64,000 bases of DNA from Pseudomonas sp. NFIX28 (GTDB lineage Bacteria > Pseudomonadota > Gammaproteobacteria > Pseudomonadales > Pseudomonadaceae). Below the pieces are notes generated by a model. The model was not told where the DNA came from. It worked only from the letters and a program-made list of their open reading frames with translations, and ran no database searches. The stretch is from the NCBI RefSeq assembly GCF_900107395.1, contig NZ_FNPW01000007.1, positions 248,001 to 312,000 of the forward strand. The letters run 5' to 3'. Positions 9,500-18,838 of the stretch are shown here, one piece after another (within the stretch, counting starts at the first letter, position 1; each line of letters opens with the position of its first letter). The translations under genes were made by a program, and so were the position numbers.

Positions 9500-10690
9500 T
9501 TAGAAAGCGTCGCCGGGCACACGCACCCAGCCTTCCATCAAGACCCGCGCGCTACGACTCATGATGGCCTTGGTCACGCTCCATTCGCCGTTGTCCTGCA
9601 CGGCTTCGGCGCCGACGCGCAAGGTTCCCGACGGGTGGCCGAAACGTACCGCGCTGCGCTCGCCGCCACCGGCCGCCAGGTTGACCAGGGTCCCGGGGAT
9701 CGCCGCCGCCGTGCCGATGGCCACCGCGGCGGTACCCATCATCGCGTGGTGCAGCTTGCCCATGGACAGCGCGCGCACCAGCAGATCGACATCGCCGGCC
9801 TTCACCGTCTTGCCGCTGGAAGCCTGGTAATCCGCGGGCGGTGCGACAAAGGCGACCTTGGGCGTGTGCTGGCGCTTGGCGGCTTCATCCAGATCCTGGA
9901 TCAGCCCCATGCGCAGCGCGCCGTGGGCGCGAATGGTCTCGAACATCGCCAGCGCCTTGGGGTCGCCATTGATATCGGCCTGCAGCTCGGTGCCGGTGTA
10001 GCCGATGTCACGGGCATTGATGAAGATGGTCGGGATCCCGGCATTGATCAGGGTGGCCTTGAAAGTCCCGACACCCGGCACTTCCAGGTCGTCCACCAGG
10101 TTGCCGGTGGGGAACATCGAACCGCCGCCGCCCTCTTCCTCGGCCGCCGGGTCCATGAACTCCAGCTGCACTTCGGCTGCTGGAAAGGTCACGCCATCCA
10201 GCTCGAAATCGCCGGTTTCCTGCACCGCACCGTTGGTCATCGGCACATGGGCGATGATGGTCTTGCCGATGTTGGCCTGCCAGATGCGCACCACGGCCAC
10301 GCCGTTCTGCGGAAGGCGCGCGGCCTCCACCAGGCCGCTGCTGATGGCGAAGGAACCGACCGCAGCCGACAGGTTGCCGCAGTTGCCGCTCCAGTCGACG
10401 AAGGGTTTGTCGATCGATACCTGGCCAAACAGGTAATCCACATCGTGATCGGGCTTGATGCTTTTCGACAGGATCACCGTCTTGCTGGTGCTGGACGTGG
10501 CGCCGCCCATGCCGTCGATCTGCTTGTCGTACGGGTCCGGGCTGCCGATCACCCGCAACAGCAAGGCATCGCGGGCCGCTCCCGGCAACTGCGCCGCCTC
10601 GGGCAGGTCTTGCAGGCTGAAGAACACGCCCTTGCTGGTACCGCCACGCATGTAGGTGGCGGGAATCTTGATTTGCGCTACGAATGCCAT
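9500..10690 (-). CDS. prpF: 2-methylaconitate isomerase PrpF (AcnD accessory protein)
   Basis: A 396-residue PrpF-family protein of diaminopimelate-epimerase-like fold. It isomerises trans- to cis-2-methylaconitate so that hydration can continue. Markers are the N-terminal MRGGTSKGVFF and DGMGGATSSTSKTVILS, and the NCGNLSAAVGSFAI segment in which a Cys sits where epimerase-fold enzymes keep an active-site Cys. It lies 61 bases after acnD in the same operon, the expected partner. Confidence 0.96.
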   Translation of the reverse strand: MAFVAQIKIPATYMRGGTSKGVFFSLQDLPEAAQLPGAARDALLLRVIGSPDPYDKQIDGMGGATSSTSKTVILSKSIKPDHDVDYLFGQVSIDKPFVDWSGNCGNLSAAVGSFAISSGLVEAARLPQNGVAVVRIWQANIGKTIIAHVPMTNGAVQETGDFELDGVTFPAAEVQLEFMDPAAEEEGGGGSMFPTGNLVDDLEVPGVGTFKATLINAGIPTIFINARDIGYTGTELQADINGDPKALAMFETIRAHGALRMGLIQDLDEAAKRQHTPKVAFVAPPADYQASSGKTVKAGDVDLLVRALSMGKLHHAMMGTAAVAIGTAAAIPGTLVNLAAGGGERSAVRFGHPSGTLRVGAEAVQDNGEWSVTKAIMSRSARVLMEGWVRVPGDAF

Positions 10691-10712
10691 GAATTTCCGA
10701 TCCTGATAAAGA

Positions 10713-10743
10713 CCGGGGGCGGCGCCTTGCGGCCCGCCCCCGG
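10713..10743. repeat. GC-rich stem-loop between acnD and prpF
   Basis: Arms CCGGGGGCG and CGCCCCCGG are separated by 13 bases in the acnD-prpF gap. There is no U-tract on the minus strand. It probably affects transcript stability or processing inside the operon. Confidence 0.6.
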
Positions 10744-10751
10744 TACGTCAC

Positions 10752-13361
10752 TTAACTGGCGACAGCCGATTCGAGGAAGTCCTGGGCAAACCGCTGCAAC
10801 ACGCCACCCGCTTCGTAGATCGACACCTCTTCGGCGGTGTCGAGCCGGCAGGTCACCGGTACCTCGACCCGTTCGCCATTCTTGCGCTGGATCACCAGGG
10901 TCAGCGTGGCACGCGGCTTGCGCTCGCCCACCACGTCGAAGGTTTCGGTGCCGTCGATGCCCAGGGTCTTGCGGTCGGTGCCAGGCTTGAACTCCAGCGG
11001 CAACACGCCCATGCCCACCAGGTTGGTGCGGTGGATGCGCTCGAAGCCTTCGGCGGCGATGGCCTCCACCCCCGCCAGGCGCACGCCCTTGGCCGCCCAG
11101 TCGCGGGACGAACCCTGGCCGTAGTCGGCGCCAGCGATAATGATCAGCGGCTGCTTGCGCTGCATGTAGGTTTCGATGGCTTCCCACATCCGCGTGACCT
11201 GGCCTTCCGGCTCGATCCGCGCCAGCGAACCCTGCTTGACCTTGCCGCCTTCCTGGACCATTTCATTGAACAGTTTCGGGTTGGCGAAGGTCGCGCGCTG
11301 CGCGGTCAAGTGATCGCCGCGGTGGGTCGCGTAAGAGTTGAAGTCCTCTTCCGGCAGACCCATTTTCGCCAGGTACTCGCCCGCCGCGCTGTCGAGCATG
11401 ATGGCATTGGACGGCGACAGGTGATCGGTGGTGATGTTGTCCGGCAGCACCGCCAGCGGGCGCATGCCGGTGAGGCTGCGGGCCCCGGCCAGGGCGCCTT
11501 CCCAATACGGCGGACGACGAATGTAGGTGCTCATTTCGCGCCAGTCGTACAGCGGCTCGACCTTGGGCCCAGTGTCTTCGTGCACGGCGAACATCGGGAT
11601 GTACACCTTGCGGAACTGCTCGGGCTTCACCGACGCCTTGACCACCGCGTCGATCTCCTCGTCGCTTGGCCAGATGTCCTTGAGGCGGATTTCCTTGCCG
11701 TTGGCGTCCAGGCCCAGCACGTCCTTCTCGATGTCGAAGCGGATGGTCCCGGCAATCGCATAGGCCACCACCAGCGGCGGCGATGCGAGGAACGCCTGCT
11801 TGGCGTAAGGGTGGATGCGCCCGTCGAAGTTGCGGTTGCCCGAAAGCACCGCCGTGGCATACAGGTCACGGTCGATGATCTCTTTCTGGATCACCGGGTC
11901 CAGCGCACCGGACATGCCGTTGCAGGTGGTGCAGGCGAAGGCCACGACGCCGAAACCCAGTTGTTCGAGTTCGTCGGTCAGGCCCGCTTCGTCCAGGTAC
12001 ATGGCCACGGTCTTGGAGCCCGGTGCCAGCGACGACTTGACCCAGGGTTTGCGGGTCAGGCCGAGCTTGTTGGCATTGCGCGCCAGCAAGCCGGCGGCGA
12101 TCACGTTGCGCGGGTTGCTGGTGTTGGTGCAGCTGGTGATGGCCGCGATGATCACCGCGCCATCGGGCATCTGCCCCGGTACTTCTTCCCATTGGCCGGC
12201 GATGCCCTTGGCCGCCAGGTCGCTGGTCGCCACCCGGGCGTGCGGGTTGCTCGGCCCCGCCATGTTGCGCACTACCGAAGAAAGGTCGAACTGCAAGCCA
12301 CGCTCGTACTGCGCGCTCTTCAAGCTGTCGGCCCACAGGCCGACCTGCTTGGCGTAAGTCTCGACCAGTTGCACTTGCTGGTCTTCACGACCGGTGAGCT
12401 TGAGGTAGTCGATGGTTTGCTGGTCGATGTAGAACATCGCCGCGGTGGCGCCATATTCCGGGGCCATGTTGGAGATGGTCGCGCGGTCGCCCAGGGTCAG
12501 CGCCGCGGCGCCTTCGCCGAAGAACTCGAGGTAGGCGCCCACCACCTTCTGCTTGCGCAGGAACTCGGTCAGCGCCAGCACCATGTCGGTGGCGGTGATG
12601 CCCGGTTGCAGCTTGCCGGTCAGCTCGACGCCGACGATTTCCGGCAGGCGCATCCAGGACGCGCGGCCGAGCATCACGCTTTCGGCTTCCAGGCCGCCGA
12701 CGCCGATGGCGATCACGCCCAGGGCATCCACGTGCGGGGTGTGGCTGTCGGTGCCGACGCAGGTGTCGGGGAACGCCACGCGCTTGCCGTTTTCATCCGG
12801 GCGCACCTGGATCACCGGGGACATTTTCTCCAGGTTGATCTGGTGCATGATGCCGTTGCCCGGCGGGATCACGTCGACGTTCTTAAAGGCCTTCTTGGTC
12901 CAGTTGATGAAGTGGAAACGGTCTTCGTTGCGCCGGTCTTCCACGGCGCGGTTCTTGGCGAAGGCATCCGGATCGAAGCCGCCGCACTCCACCGCCAGCG
13001 AGTGGTCGACGATCAATTGGGTCGGCACCACCGGGTTGACCTGGGCAGGGTCGCCGCCCTGGTCGGCGATGGCGTCGCGCAGGCCGGCCAGGTCCACCAG
13101 GGCGGTCTGGCCGAGAATGTCGTGGCACACCACGCGGGCCGGAAACCATGGAAAGTCGAGGTCGCGCTTGCGCTCGATCAGTTGCTTCAGGGAATCGGTC
13201 AGGGTCGCCGGATCGCAGCGCCGTACCAGGTTTTCCGCGAGCACGCGCGAGGTGTACGGCAGGGTGTCGTAGGCGCCCGCCTGGATGGCATCGACCGCCT
13301 CACGGACGTCGTAATAATCCAGCTGAGTACCGGGTAACGGTTTACGAAATTGAATGTTCAT
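10752..13361 (-). CDS. acnD: Fe/S-dependent 2-methylcitrate dehydratase AcnD
   Basis: An 869-residue aconitase-superfamily enzyme that dehydrates 2-methylcitrate to 2-methylaconitate with PrpF as accessory. The [4Fe-4S] ligands are in AAITSCTNTSNPRNVIAAG and in FACTTCNGMSGALDP. The substrate-binding region CVGTDSHTPHVDALGVIAIG and the C-terminal swivel domain (YGQGSSRDWAAKGVRLAGV) are intact. It starts MNIQFRKPLPGTQLDYYDVR, as AcnD proteins do. It follows prpC with a 193-base gap that carries a REP pair, and is distinct from the housekeeping acnA/acnB. Confidence 0.96.
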   Translation of the reverse strand: MNIQFRKPLPGTQLDYYDVREAVDAIQAGAYDTLPYTSRVLAENLVRRCDPATLTDSLKQLIERKRDLDFPWFPARVVCHDILGQTALVDLAGLRDAIADQGGDPAQVNPVVPTQLIVDHSLAVECGGFDPDAFAKNRAVEDRRNEDRFHFINWTKKAFKNVDVIPPGNGIMHQINLEKMSPVIQVRPDENGKRVAFPDTCVGTDSHTPHVDALGVIAIGVGGLEAESVMLGRASWMRLPEIVGVELTGKLQPGITATDMVLALTEFLRKQKVVGAYLEFFGEGAAALTLGDRATISNMAPEYGATAAMFYIDQQTIDYLKLTGREDQQVQLVETYAKQVGLWADSLKSAQYERGLQFDLSSVVRNMAGPSNPHARVATSDLAAKGIAGQWEEVPGQMPDGAVIIAAITSCTNTSNPRNVIAAGLLARNANKLGLTRKPWVKSSLAPGSKTVAMYLDEAGLTDELEQLGFGVVAFACTTCNGMSGALDPVIQKEIIDRDLYATAVLSGNRNFDGRIHPYAKQAFLASPPLVVAYAIAGTIRFDIEKDVLGLDANGKEIRLKDIWPSDEEIDAVVKASVKPEQFRKVYIPMFAVHEDTGPKVEPLYDWREMSTYIRRPPYWEGALAGARSLTGMRPLAVLPDNITTDHLSPSNAIMLDSAAGEYLAKMGLPEEDFNSYATHRGDHLTAQRATFANPKLFNEMVQEGGKVKQGSLARIEPEGQVTRMWEAIETYMQRKQPLIIIAGADYGQGSSRDWAAKGVRLAGVEAIAAEGFERIHRTNLVGMGVLPLEFKPGTDRKTLGIDGTETFDVVGERKPRATLTLVIQRKNGERVEVPVTCRLDTAEEVSIYEAGGVLQRFAQDFLESAVAS

Positions 13362-13422
13362 CGTCAGGACTCGATCACGGTGATTGCAAAAGGTGGGGCT
13401 GACACTGGCACTGCACCGCCCT

Positions 13423-13517
13423 CTGTAGGAGCGAAGCTTGCTCGCGATAGCGCTGTAACGGTCGACATCGATGGTGAATGTCAGTCCGTCTTCGCGGGCA
13501 AGCCTCGCTCCTACAGG
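13423..13517. repeat. Inverted REP pair (GTAGGAGCGAAGCTTGCTCGCG type)
   Basis: Two copies of a roughly 25-base REP in inverted orientation, beginning CTGTAGGAGCGAAGCTTGCT and closing with its near reverse complement. The pair fills the gap between prpC and acnD inside the operon. The same type recurs at 23085-23155. Confidence 0.85.
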
Positions 13518-13554
13518 GCTCCGGGTTTAGCCAGGGCGTTCAAGCAGCCACCAT

Positions 13555-14682
13555 TCAGCGACGTTCGATTGGCACGAACTTGCGCTGCTCGACGCCGACG
13601 TATTCGGCGCTTGGACGAATGATGCGGTTGTTGGCGCGCTGCTCGAACACGTGGGCCGCCCAGCCGGTCAGGCGCGAGCAGACGAAGATCGGGGTGAACA
13701 GCTTGGTCGGGATGCCCATGAAGTGGTACGCCGAGGCATGGTAGAAATCGGCGTTGGGGAACAGTTTCTTCTGCTCCCACATGGTCTTGTCGATGGCTTC
13801 GGAAACCGGGAACAGCACCTTGTCGCCTACTTCTTCAGCAAGCTTTTTCGACCAGCCCTTGATCACCTCGTTACGCGGGTCGTTGTCTTTATAGATCGCA
13901 TGGCCGAAGCCCATGATCTTGTCCTTGCGCTCGAGCATGGCCAGGGTGCCCTTGATTGCCTCTTCCGGCGAAGCAAAGCGCTCGATCATCTCCATCGCCG
14001 CCTCGTTGGCGCCGCCGTGCAGCGGGCCGCGCAGCGAACCGATGGCCGCGGTCACGCAGGAATACAGGTCCGACAGGGTCGAGGCACAGACGCGAGCGGT
14101 AAAGGTCGAGGCATTGAACTCATGCTCGGCGTAGAGGATCAGCGATACGTTCATGACCTTCAGGTGCAGCGCGCTCGGCTTCTTGCCATGCAACAGGTGC
14201 AGGAAGTGGCTACCGATGCACGGTTCGTCGGTCACGCAATCGATGCGCTTACCGTCGTGGCTGAAGCGATACCAGTAGCACATGATCGCCGGGAACGCGG
14301 CCAGCAGACGGTCGGTTTTGTCGCGCTGCTCGGAGAAGTCCTGTTCCGGCTCGATATTGCCGAGGAACGAGCAGCCGGTGCGCATCACATCCATCGGATG
14401 GGCGTCGGCCGGAATGCGTTCCAGCACTTCCTTGAGCGCCTGCGGCAGGTCGCGCAGCTTGCTCAGCTTGTGGGTGTAGGCGTCCAGTTGCGCCTGGGTC
14501 GGCAGCTCGCCGTACAGCAGCAGGTAGGCCACTTCCTCGAACTGCGCGTCAGCCGCCAATTCGCGGACGTCGTAACCCCGGTAGGTCAGCCCGGCACCGG
14601 CCTGGCCCACGGTCGACAAGGCAGTCTGTCCGGCCACCTGGCCACGCAGGCCAGCGCCACTCAATACTTTTGCTTCGGCCAT
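13555..14682 (-). CDS. prpC: 2-methylcitrate synthase
   Basis: Condenses propionyl-CoA with oxaloacetate to give 2-methylcitrate and CoA. The 375 residues show the citrate-synthase family signature GFGHAIYKDNDPRNEVIKGW, the LYAEHEFNASTFTARVCAST block with the catalytic His, and the GPLHGGANEAAMEMIERF block. The start is ATG at 14682, with GGAGAG seven bases upstream, giving (M)AEAKVLSGAGLRGQVAG. Length and sequence favour the methylcitrate enzyme over the larger housekeeping GltA. Confidence 0.96.
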   Translation of the reverse strand: MAEAKVLSGAGLRGQVAGQTALSTVGQAGAGLTYRGYDVRELAADAQFEEVAYLLLYGELPTQAQLDAYTHKLSKLRDLPQALKEVLERIPADAHPMDVMRTGCSFLGNIEPEQDFSEQRDKTDRLLAAFPAIMCYWYRFSHDGKRIDCVTDEPCIGSHFLHLLHGKKPSALHLKVMNVSLILYAEHEFNASTFTARVCASTLSDLYSCVTAAIGSLRGPLHGGANEAAMEMIERFASPEEAIKGTLAMLERKDKIMGFGHAIYKDNDPRNEVIKGWSKKLAEEVGDKVLFPVSEAIDKTMWEQKKLFPNADFYHASAYHFMGIPTKLFTPIFVCSRLTGWAAHVFEQRANNRIIRPSAEYVGVEQRKFVPIERR

Positions 14683-14743
14683 TGCTCTCTCCAATCTTGA
14701 ATTTGTTAGGGAATCGGCAAATCGTCAAAACCAATACTGCTTT

Positions 14744-14847
14744 ATGTAGCCACTGCCGCAGGCTGCGACAGGACCGAAGGTCCTCCTGCATCGAAAGGAG
14801 CGCCGCGGCCGTGCCGGCCGATCGCAGCCTTCGGCAGCGGCTACAGG
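14744..14847. repeat. Inverted REP pair (TGTAGCCGCTGCCGCAGGCTG type)
   Basis: The left arm TGTAGCCACTGCCGCAGGCT and the right arm AGCCTTCGGCAGCGGCTACA form an inverted pair around a CGGCCG-rich spacer. It sits between prpB and prpC. Related pairs occur at 19840, 21433 and in the 45.5 kb array. Confidence 0.87.
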
Positions 14848-14878
14848 TTTTGCATCAGTAGTCGAGCCGTGCTCGGCA

Positions 14879-15775
14879 TCAACCCTTCTTCTGCGCGAAC
14901 AGCGCATCGAGCTTCTGCTCGAAGGTGTGGTAGTCGATGCGGTCGTACAGCTCCATGCGGGTCTGCATGGTGTCGATCACGTTCTGCTGGGTACCGTCGC
15001 GACGGATCGCGGTGTAGACGTTTTCCGCCGCCTTGTTCATGGCGCGGAACGCCGACAGCGGGTAGAGCACCAGGGAAACATCCACGGATTTCAGTTGTTC
15101 GGTGGTGTACAGCGGCGTGGCGCCGAACTCGGTGATGTTGGCCAGGATCGGCGCTTTGACCCGGCTGGCGAAGATCTTGTACATCTCAAGCTCCGTGATG
15201 GCTTCCGGGAACACCATGTCGGCGCCGGCTTCGATGCAGGCGGCGGCGCGGTCCAGGGCCGACTCCAGCCCCTCCACCGCCAGGGCGTCGGTACGCGCCA
15301 TGATCACGAAGCTGTCGTCGGTACGCGCATCCACCGCGGCCTTGATGCGGTCGACCATTTCCTGCTGGGAGACGATCTCCTTGTTCGGACGGTGGCCGCA
15401 GCGCTTGGCGCCGACCTGGTCCTCGATGTGAATCGCCGCCGCGCCGAACTTGATCATCGACTTGACGGTGCGCGCCACGTTGAACGCCGACGAACCGAAA
15501 CCGGTGTCCACATCCACCAGGAGCGGCAAGTCGCAGACATCGGTAATGCGCCGCACGTCGGTCAGCACGTCATCCAGCCCGGTAATGCCCAGGTCCGGCA
15601 CGCCGAGGGAGCCTGCCGCCACCCCGCCACCGGAAAGGTAGATCGCCTTGAACCCGGCGCGCTTGGCCAGCAGCGCATGGTTGGCATTGATGGCGCCGAC
15701 CACCTGCAACGGTCGTTCGCTGGCGACCGCATCGCGAAAGCGCTGGCCTGGAGTGCTCTTGTTATTGGAACTCAT
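14879..15775 (-). CDS. prpB: Methylisocitrate lyase
   Basis: Splits 2-methylisocitrate to pyruvate and succinate, the last step of the methylcitrate cycle. The 298-residue protein belongs to the isocitrate lyase/PEP mutase family. The catalytic loop has KRCGH, metal binding is shown by [10 protein letters not shown] and [18 protein letters not shown], and [21 protein letters not shown] is typical of the N-terminus. Its ATG overlaps the stop of the gntR gene (ATGA), so the regulator and enzyme are translationally coupled. Confidence 0.97.
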   Translation of the reverse strand: MSSNNKSTPGQRFRDAVASERPLQVVGAINANHALLAKRAGFKAIYLSGGGVAAGSLGVPDLGITGLDDVLTDVRRITDVCDLPLLVDVDTGFGSSAFNVARTVKSMIKFGAAAIHIEDQVGAKRCGHRPNKEIVSQQEMVDRIKAAVDARTDDSFVIMARTDALAVEGLESALDRAAACIEAGADMVFPEAITELEMYKIFASRVKAPILANITEFGATPLYTTEQLKSVDVSLVLYPLSAFRAMNKAAENVYTAIRRDGTQQNVIDTMQTRMELYDRIDYHTFEQKLDALFAQKKG

Positions 15776-16494
15776 GACTCACCTCGTGGAGTGGCTGTCT
15801 GCTGGGTGCCGTTCTGGTAATGACGGGCGATGTTGCGTTTGGAAGCGCCGATATGGCGGCGCATCAACAACTCGGCCAATTCGCCGTCGCGATCGGCAAT
15901 GGCATCGAGAATCCGGTGGTGCTCGGCGAACGCCTGGTGTGGGCGGTTGGGCGTGGCGGAAAACTGGATGCGGTACATGCGCACCAGTTGATACAGCTCG
16001 CCGCAGAGCATCTGCGTGAGGGTCCGGTTGCCCGCGCCCTGGATGATCCGGTAGTGGAAGTCGAAATCACCTTCCTGCTGGTAATAGCCGACCCCGGCCT
16101 GGAAAGCCGCATCGCGCTCGTGGGTATCGAGGACCCGGCGCAGCTCGTCGATTTCCTCGGCCGTCATGCGCTCGGCGGCCAGGCGACAGGCCATGCCTTC
16201 CAGGGACTCGCGGATTTCATAGAGTTCGATCAGCTCGGCGTGGCTCAGGGACACCACCCGCGCCCCGACGTGAGGCACCCGCACCAGCAGGCGCTGGCCT
16301 TCCAGGCGGTGGATCGCCTCGCGCAGCGGGCCGCGGCTGATGCCGTAGGTGCGCGCCAGCTCCGGCTCGGAAATCTTGCTGCCCGGGGCGATCTCGCCCT
16401 TGACGATGGCCGCCTGGATGCGCCGGAAGACGTTTTCGGACAAGGTTTCCGAATCGTCCTGCGTTACGGCCGGGGGATCGAGCTGATCCAGCAT
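15772..16494 (-). CDS. GntR/FadR-type transcriptional regulator of the prp operon
   Basis: A 240-residue FCD-type GntR regulator. The winged helix-turn-helix lies at about residues 20-85 ([40 protein letters not shown]). An alpha-helical FCD effector domain follows, with likely metal-binding Asp/His positions ([26 protein letters not shown]). It is the first gene of the methylcitrate operon and overlaps prpB by four bases. The ligand is presumably a cycle intermediate such as 2-methylcitrate; that is inference. Matching operator palindromes overlap its start codon region and lie 73 bases further upstream, which suggests autorepression of the whole operon. Confidence 0.9.
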   Translation of the reverse strand: MLDQLDPPAVTQDDSETLSENVFRRIQAAIVKGEIAPGSKISEPELARTYGISRGPLREAIHRLEGQRLLVRVPHVGARVVSLSHAELIELYEIRESLEGMACRLAAERMTAEEIDELRRVLDTHERDAAFQAGVGYYQQEGDFDFHYRIIQGAGNRTLTQMLCGELYQLVRMYRIQFSATPNRPHQAFAEHHRILDAIADRDGELAELLMRRHIGASKRNIARHYQNGTQQTATPRGES

Positions 16495-16506
16495 ATTGTC
16501 GACACC
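16495..16506. promoter_or_regulatory. Putative GntR operator at the prp operon start (proximal)
   Basis: ATTGTCGACACC lies immediately upstream of the gntR start codon (16494). Ten of twelve positions equal the perfect palindrome found at 16568. The TTGTCGACA core fits the TTGTnnACAA form common for FadR-subfamily GntR regulators. Binding is inferred. Confidence 0.6.
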
Positions 16507-16567
16507 TTAAAAATCAATGCGACAAAAACTAGCCAATACCAAGCCTTCAGTCAAAGGAAAAATAGAT

Positions 16568-16579
16568 ATTGTCGACAAT
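16568..16579. promoter_or_regulatory. Putative GntR operator (distal, perfect palindrome)
   Basis: ATTGTCGACAAT is a perfect 12-base palindrome, centred 73 bases from the proximal copy, about seven DNA turns. This spacing would place both dimers on the same helix face. It lies in the intergenic region between the prp operon and the divergent 16761 operon. Confidence 0.65.
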
Positions 16580-16760
16580 CGTCTAATAACCCCTTTGCAC
16601 CAAACCGGCACAAAAGCCCGCCCCGCCGCTGGCGCCATAAAACCAGCATGCTAGAATGCCGCCCGCATTTGCCTGTCATAAATAAGGCAGCACACGAGGG
16701 AGCTTGCGCAGCAATGCCAGTCGCCTTGAACTGAAGAACCCACGCAACGCACCAGGATCT

Positions 16761-17300
16761 ATGAGACTCAAGGCCTTCTCCATACTGCTCTGCCTGCTCG
16801 GCCTACCGGGGCTGAGTGCCGCCGCCGGCAAGACCGTCTACGGCCTGAACGAATACGCCAGGTTGTCCGGGATCGACCTGGAAGTCGCCGCCAAGCTCGA
16901 TACCGGCGCCAAGACCGCCTCCCTCAGCGCCCGCGATATCAAGCGCTTCAAGCGCAATGGCGAGTCCTGGGTACGTTTTTACCTGGCCATCGACGCCGCC
17001 CATTCCCACCCCATCGAACGTCCGCTGGCCCGCGTCAGCAAGATCAAGCGCCGCGCCGGCGATTACGACCCCGAAGAGGACAACAAGAAATACACCGCAC
17101 GCCCGGTCATCGAGCTGGATATCTGCATGGGCGGAGCCCTGCGCAGCATAGAAGTGAACTTGACCGACCGCAGCGCATTCCAATACCCGCTCCTGATCGG
17201 CTCCGAAGCGCTCAAGCGCTTCGATGCACTGGTCGACCCCAGTCTTAAATACGCTGCTGGCAAACCTGCCTGCGCCATCGACGCTCATACCGCAGAGTAA
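16761..17300 (+). CDS. Exported retropepsin-like 'ATP-dependent zinc protease' family protein
   Basis: A 179-residue protein with a signal peptide (SILLCLLGLPGLSAAAG) followed by the PF05618-type domain. The segment KLDTGAKTASLSA carries the DTGA motif of retropepsin-like aspartic peptidases, so the old 'zinc protease' label is doubtful. RPVIELDICMGG and YPLLIGSEALKRF are the other conserved blocks. The ATG at 16761 has AGGA five bases upstream. It is first of a three-gene operon, five bases before the transglutaminase-7TM gene and followed by an ATP-grasp ligase. The predicted role is trimming or recycling a peptide made by the ligase in the periplasm; the substrate is unknown. Confidence 0.85.
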   Translation: MRLKAFSILLCLLGLPGLSAAAGKTVYGLNEYARLSGIDLEVAAKLDTGAKTASLSARDIKRFKRNGESWVRFYLAIDAAHSHPIERPLARVSKIKRRAGDYDPEEDNKKYTARPVIELDICMGGALRSIEVNLTDRSAFQYPLLIGSEALKRFDALVDPSLKYAAGKPACAIDAHTAE

Positions 17301-17305
17301 TTCCA

Positions 17306-18838
17306 ATGCGCTCTCTTACCCTCCATCTGAAAATCCTGATCGCCATCCTGGTGGTGTTGGGCATCTCGGTCACGGCCTATCAGATTTTCGTGCTCGGCAT
17401 CCCGGTGACCGAAGACGCCACCGACGACCTGTGGAACATCGACGCCAAGGTCGAATTCGTCGCCAACGCCAAGGATCCGATCAAGATCCAGATGTTCGTG
17501 CCGCCGCTGAGCCGCGACTATGTCAGCCTGAACGAGAGCTTTATCTCCAATAACTACGGGGTCGCGGTGAACCGCGTCGATGGCAACCGCAAGGTCACCT
17601 GGTCGGCCCGCCGCGCCAAGGGCAACCAGACCCTCTACTACCGCCTGGTGCTGACCAAGCGCTACACCGCGGAAAAAGCCAAGATCAAGGGCCCGACCTT
17701 CCGCGACAGCATTGCCGTCGAAGGCCCGGAAAAGATCGCCGCCGAAGCCCTGCTCGCGCCGATCCGCCAGCACTCGGCCGACGTCGAGACCTTCATCAGC
17801 GAAGCCATCAAGCGAGTCAACAACACCAACGACGACAACGCCAAGATGCTCCTGGCGGGCGATCCGTCGCCGGCGCACAAGGCCAAGATCGTCGACCTGC
17901 TGCTGTCCATCGCCCACGTGCCGATGGACAAGGTCCACACCATTCGCCTGGTGGCCGACCAGCCGCAAACCCCGGAACTGTGGCTGCGCAGCTTCAACGG
18001 TACCGACTGGCTGTACTTCAACCCGGAAACCGGTGAGCAAGGCCTGCCCAGCGATCGCCTGCTGTGGTGGATCGGCGACGACAACCTGATCACCGTCGAT
18101 GGCGGCAAGAAAGCCACCGTCACCTTCAGCCTGAACAACAGCGAAATGAACGCCATTCGCCTGGCCAAGCTGACCGACGAGAACACCGACGCCAACTTCC
18201 TCGAATACTCGCTGTACGGCCTGCCGCTGCAGACCCAGCAGACCTTCATGATCATGGTGATGATCCCGATCGGCGTGCTGGTGATCCTGGTGCTGCGCAA
18301 CCTGATCGGCCTGCAGACCCTGGGTACCTTCACCCCGGTGCTGATCGCCCTGGCCTTCCGCGAAACCCAGCTGGGCTTCGGTATCGTGCTGTTCACCGTG
18401 ATCACCGCGCTCGGGCTGTCGCTCAGGTCCTACCTTGAGCACCTGAAGCTGCAGATGCTGCCGAGGCTCTCGGTGGTGTTGACCTTCGTCGTGGTGCTGA
18501 TCGCCGCCATCAGCCTGTTCAGCCACAAGCTCGGCCTGGAACGCGGCCTGTCGGTCGCCCTGTTCCCGATGGTGATCCTGACCATGACCATCGAACGCCT
18601 GTCGATCACCTGGGAAGAACGCGGCGCCGGCCATGCGATGAAAGTCGCCATCGGCACGCTGTTCGCCGCCTCCCTGGCGCACCTGATCATGAGCGTGCCG
18701 GAGCTGATCTACTTCGTCTTCACTTTCCCGGCGATGCTGCTGATCCTGGTGGGCTTCATGCTGGCGATGGGTCGCTACCGCGGCTACCGCCTGACCGAGC
18801 TGATCCGTTTCAAAGCCTTCGTCAAGGCTGACTCCTAA
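17306..18838 (+). CDS. Inactive transglutaminase fused to seven transmembrane helices
   Basis: A 510-residue inner-membrane protein. One N-terminal transmembrane anchor (about residues 8-30) precedes a periplasmic transglutaminase-like domain (about 35-300). That domain lacks a recognisable Cys-His-Asp triad, and no Cys is visible in it. Seven closely packed helices follow from about residue 312 to 495 (QTFMIMVMIPIGVLVILVL onward). This architecture is the known 'Transglut_i_TM/7TM_transglut' pair. The dead transglutaminase probably acts as a peptide-binding receptor that links periplasm to the cytosolic ATP-grasp partner encoded next; its stop overlaps that start by one base (TAATG). Function is inferred from gene association. 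Confidence 0.88.
   Translation: MRSLTLHLKILIAILVVLGISVTAYQIFVLGIPVTEDATDDLWNIDAKVEFVANAKDPIKIQMFVPPLSRDYVSLNESFISNNYGVAVNRVDGNRKVTWSARRAKGNQTLYYRLVLTKRYTAEKAKIKGPTFRDSIAVEGPEKIAAEALLAPIRQHSADVETFISEAIKRVNNTNDDNAKMLLAGDPSPAHKAKIVDLLLSIAHVPMDKVHTIRLVADQPQTPELWLRSFNGTDWLYFNPETGEQGLPSDRLLWWIGDDNLITVDGGKKATVTFSLNNSEMNAIRLAKLTDENTDANFLEYSLYGLPLQTQQTFMIMVMIPIGVLVILVLRNLIGLQTLGTFTPVLIALAFRETQLGFGIVLFTVITALGLSLRSYLEHLKLQMLPRLSVVLTFVVVLIAAISLFSHKLGLERGLSVALFPMVILTMTIERLSITWEERGAGHAMKVAIGTLFAASLAHLIMSVPELIYFVFTFPAMLLILVGFMLAMGRYRGYRLTELIRFKAFVKADS

Noticed and set aside
11031..13337. 768-codon open frame opposite acnD
   Set aside because: Antisense shadow of a clearly recognised aconitase-family gene with intact iron-sulfur ligands.
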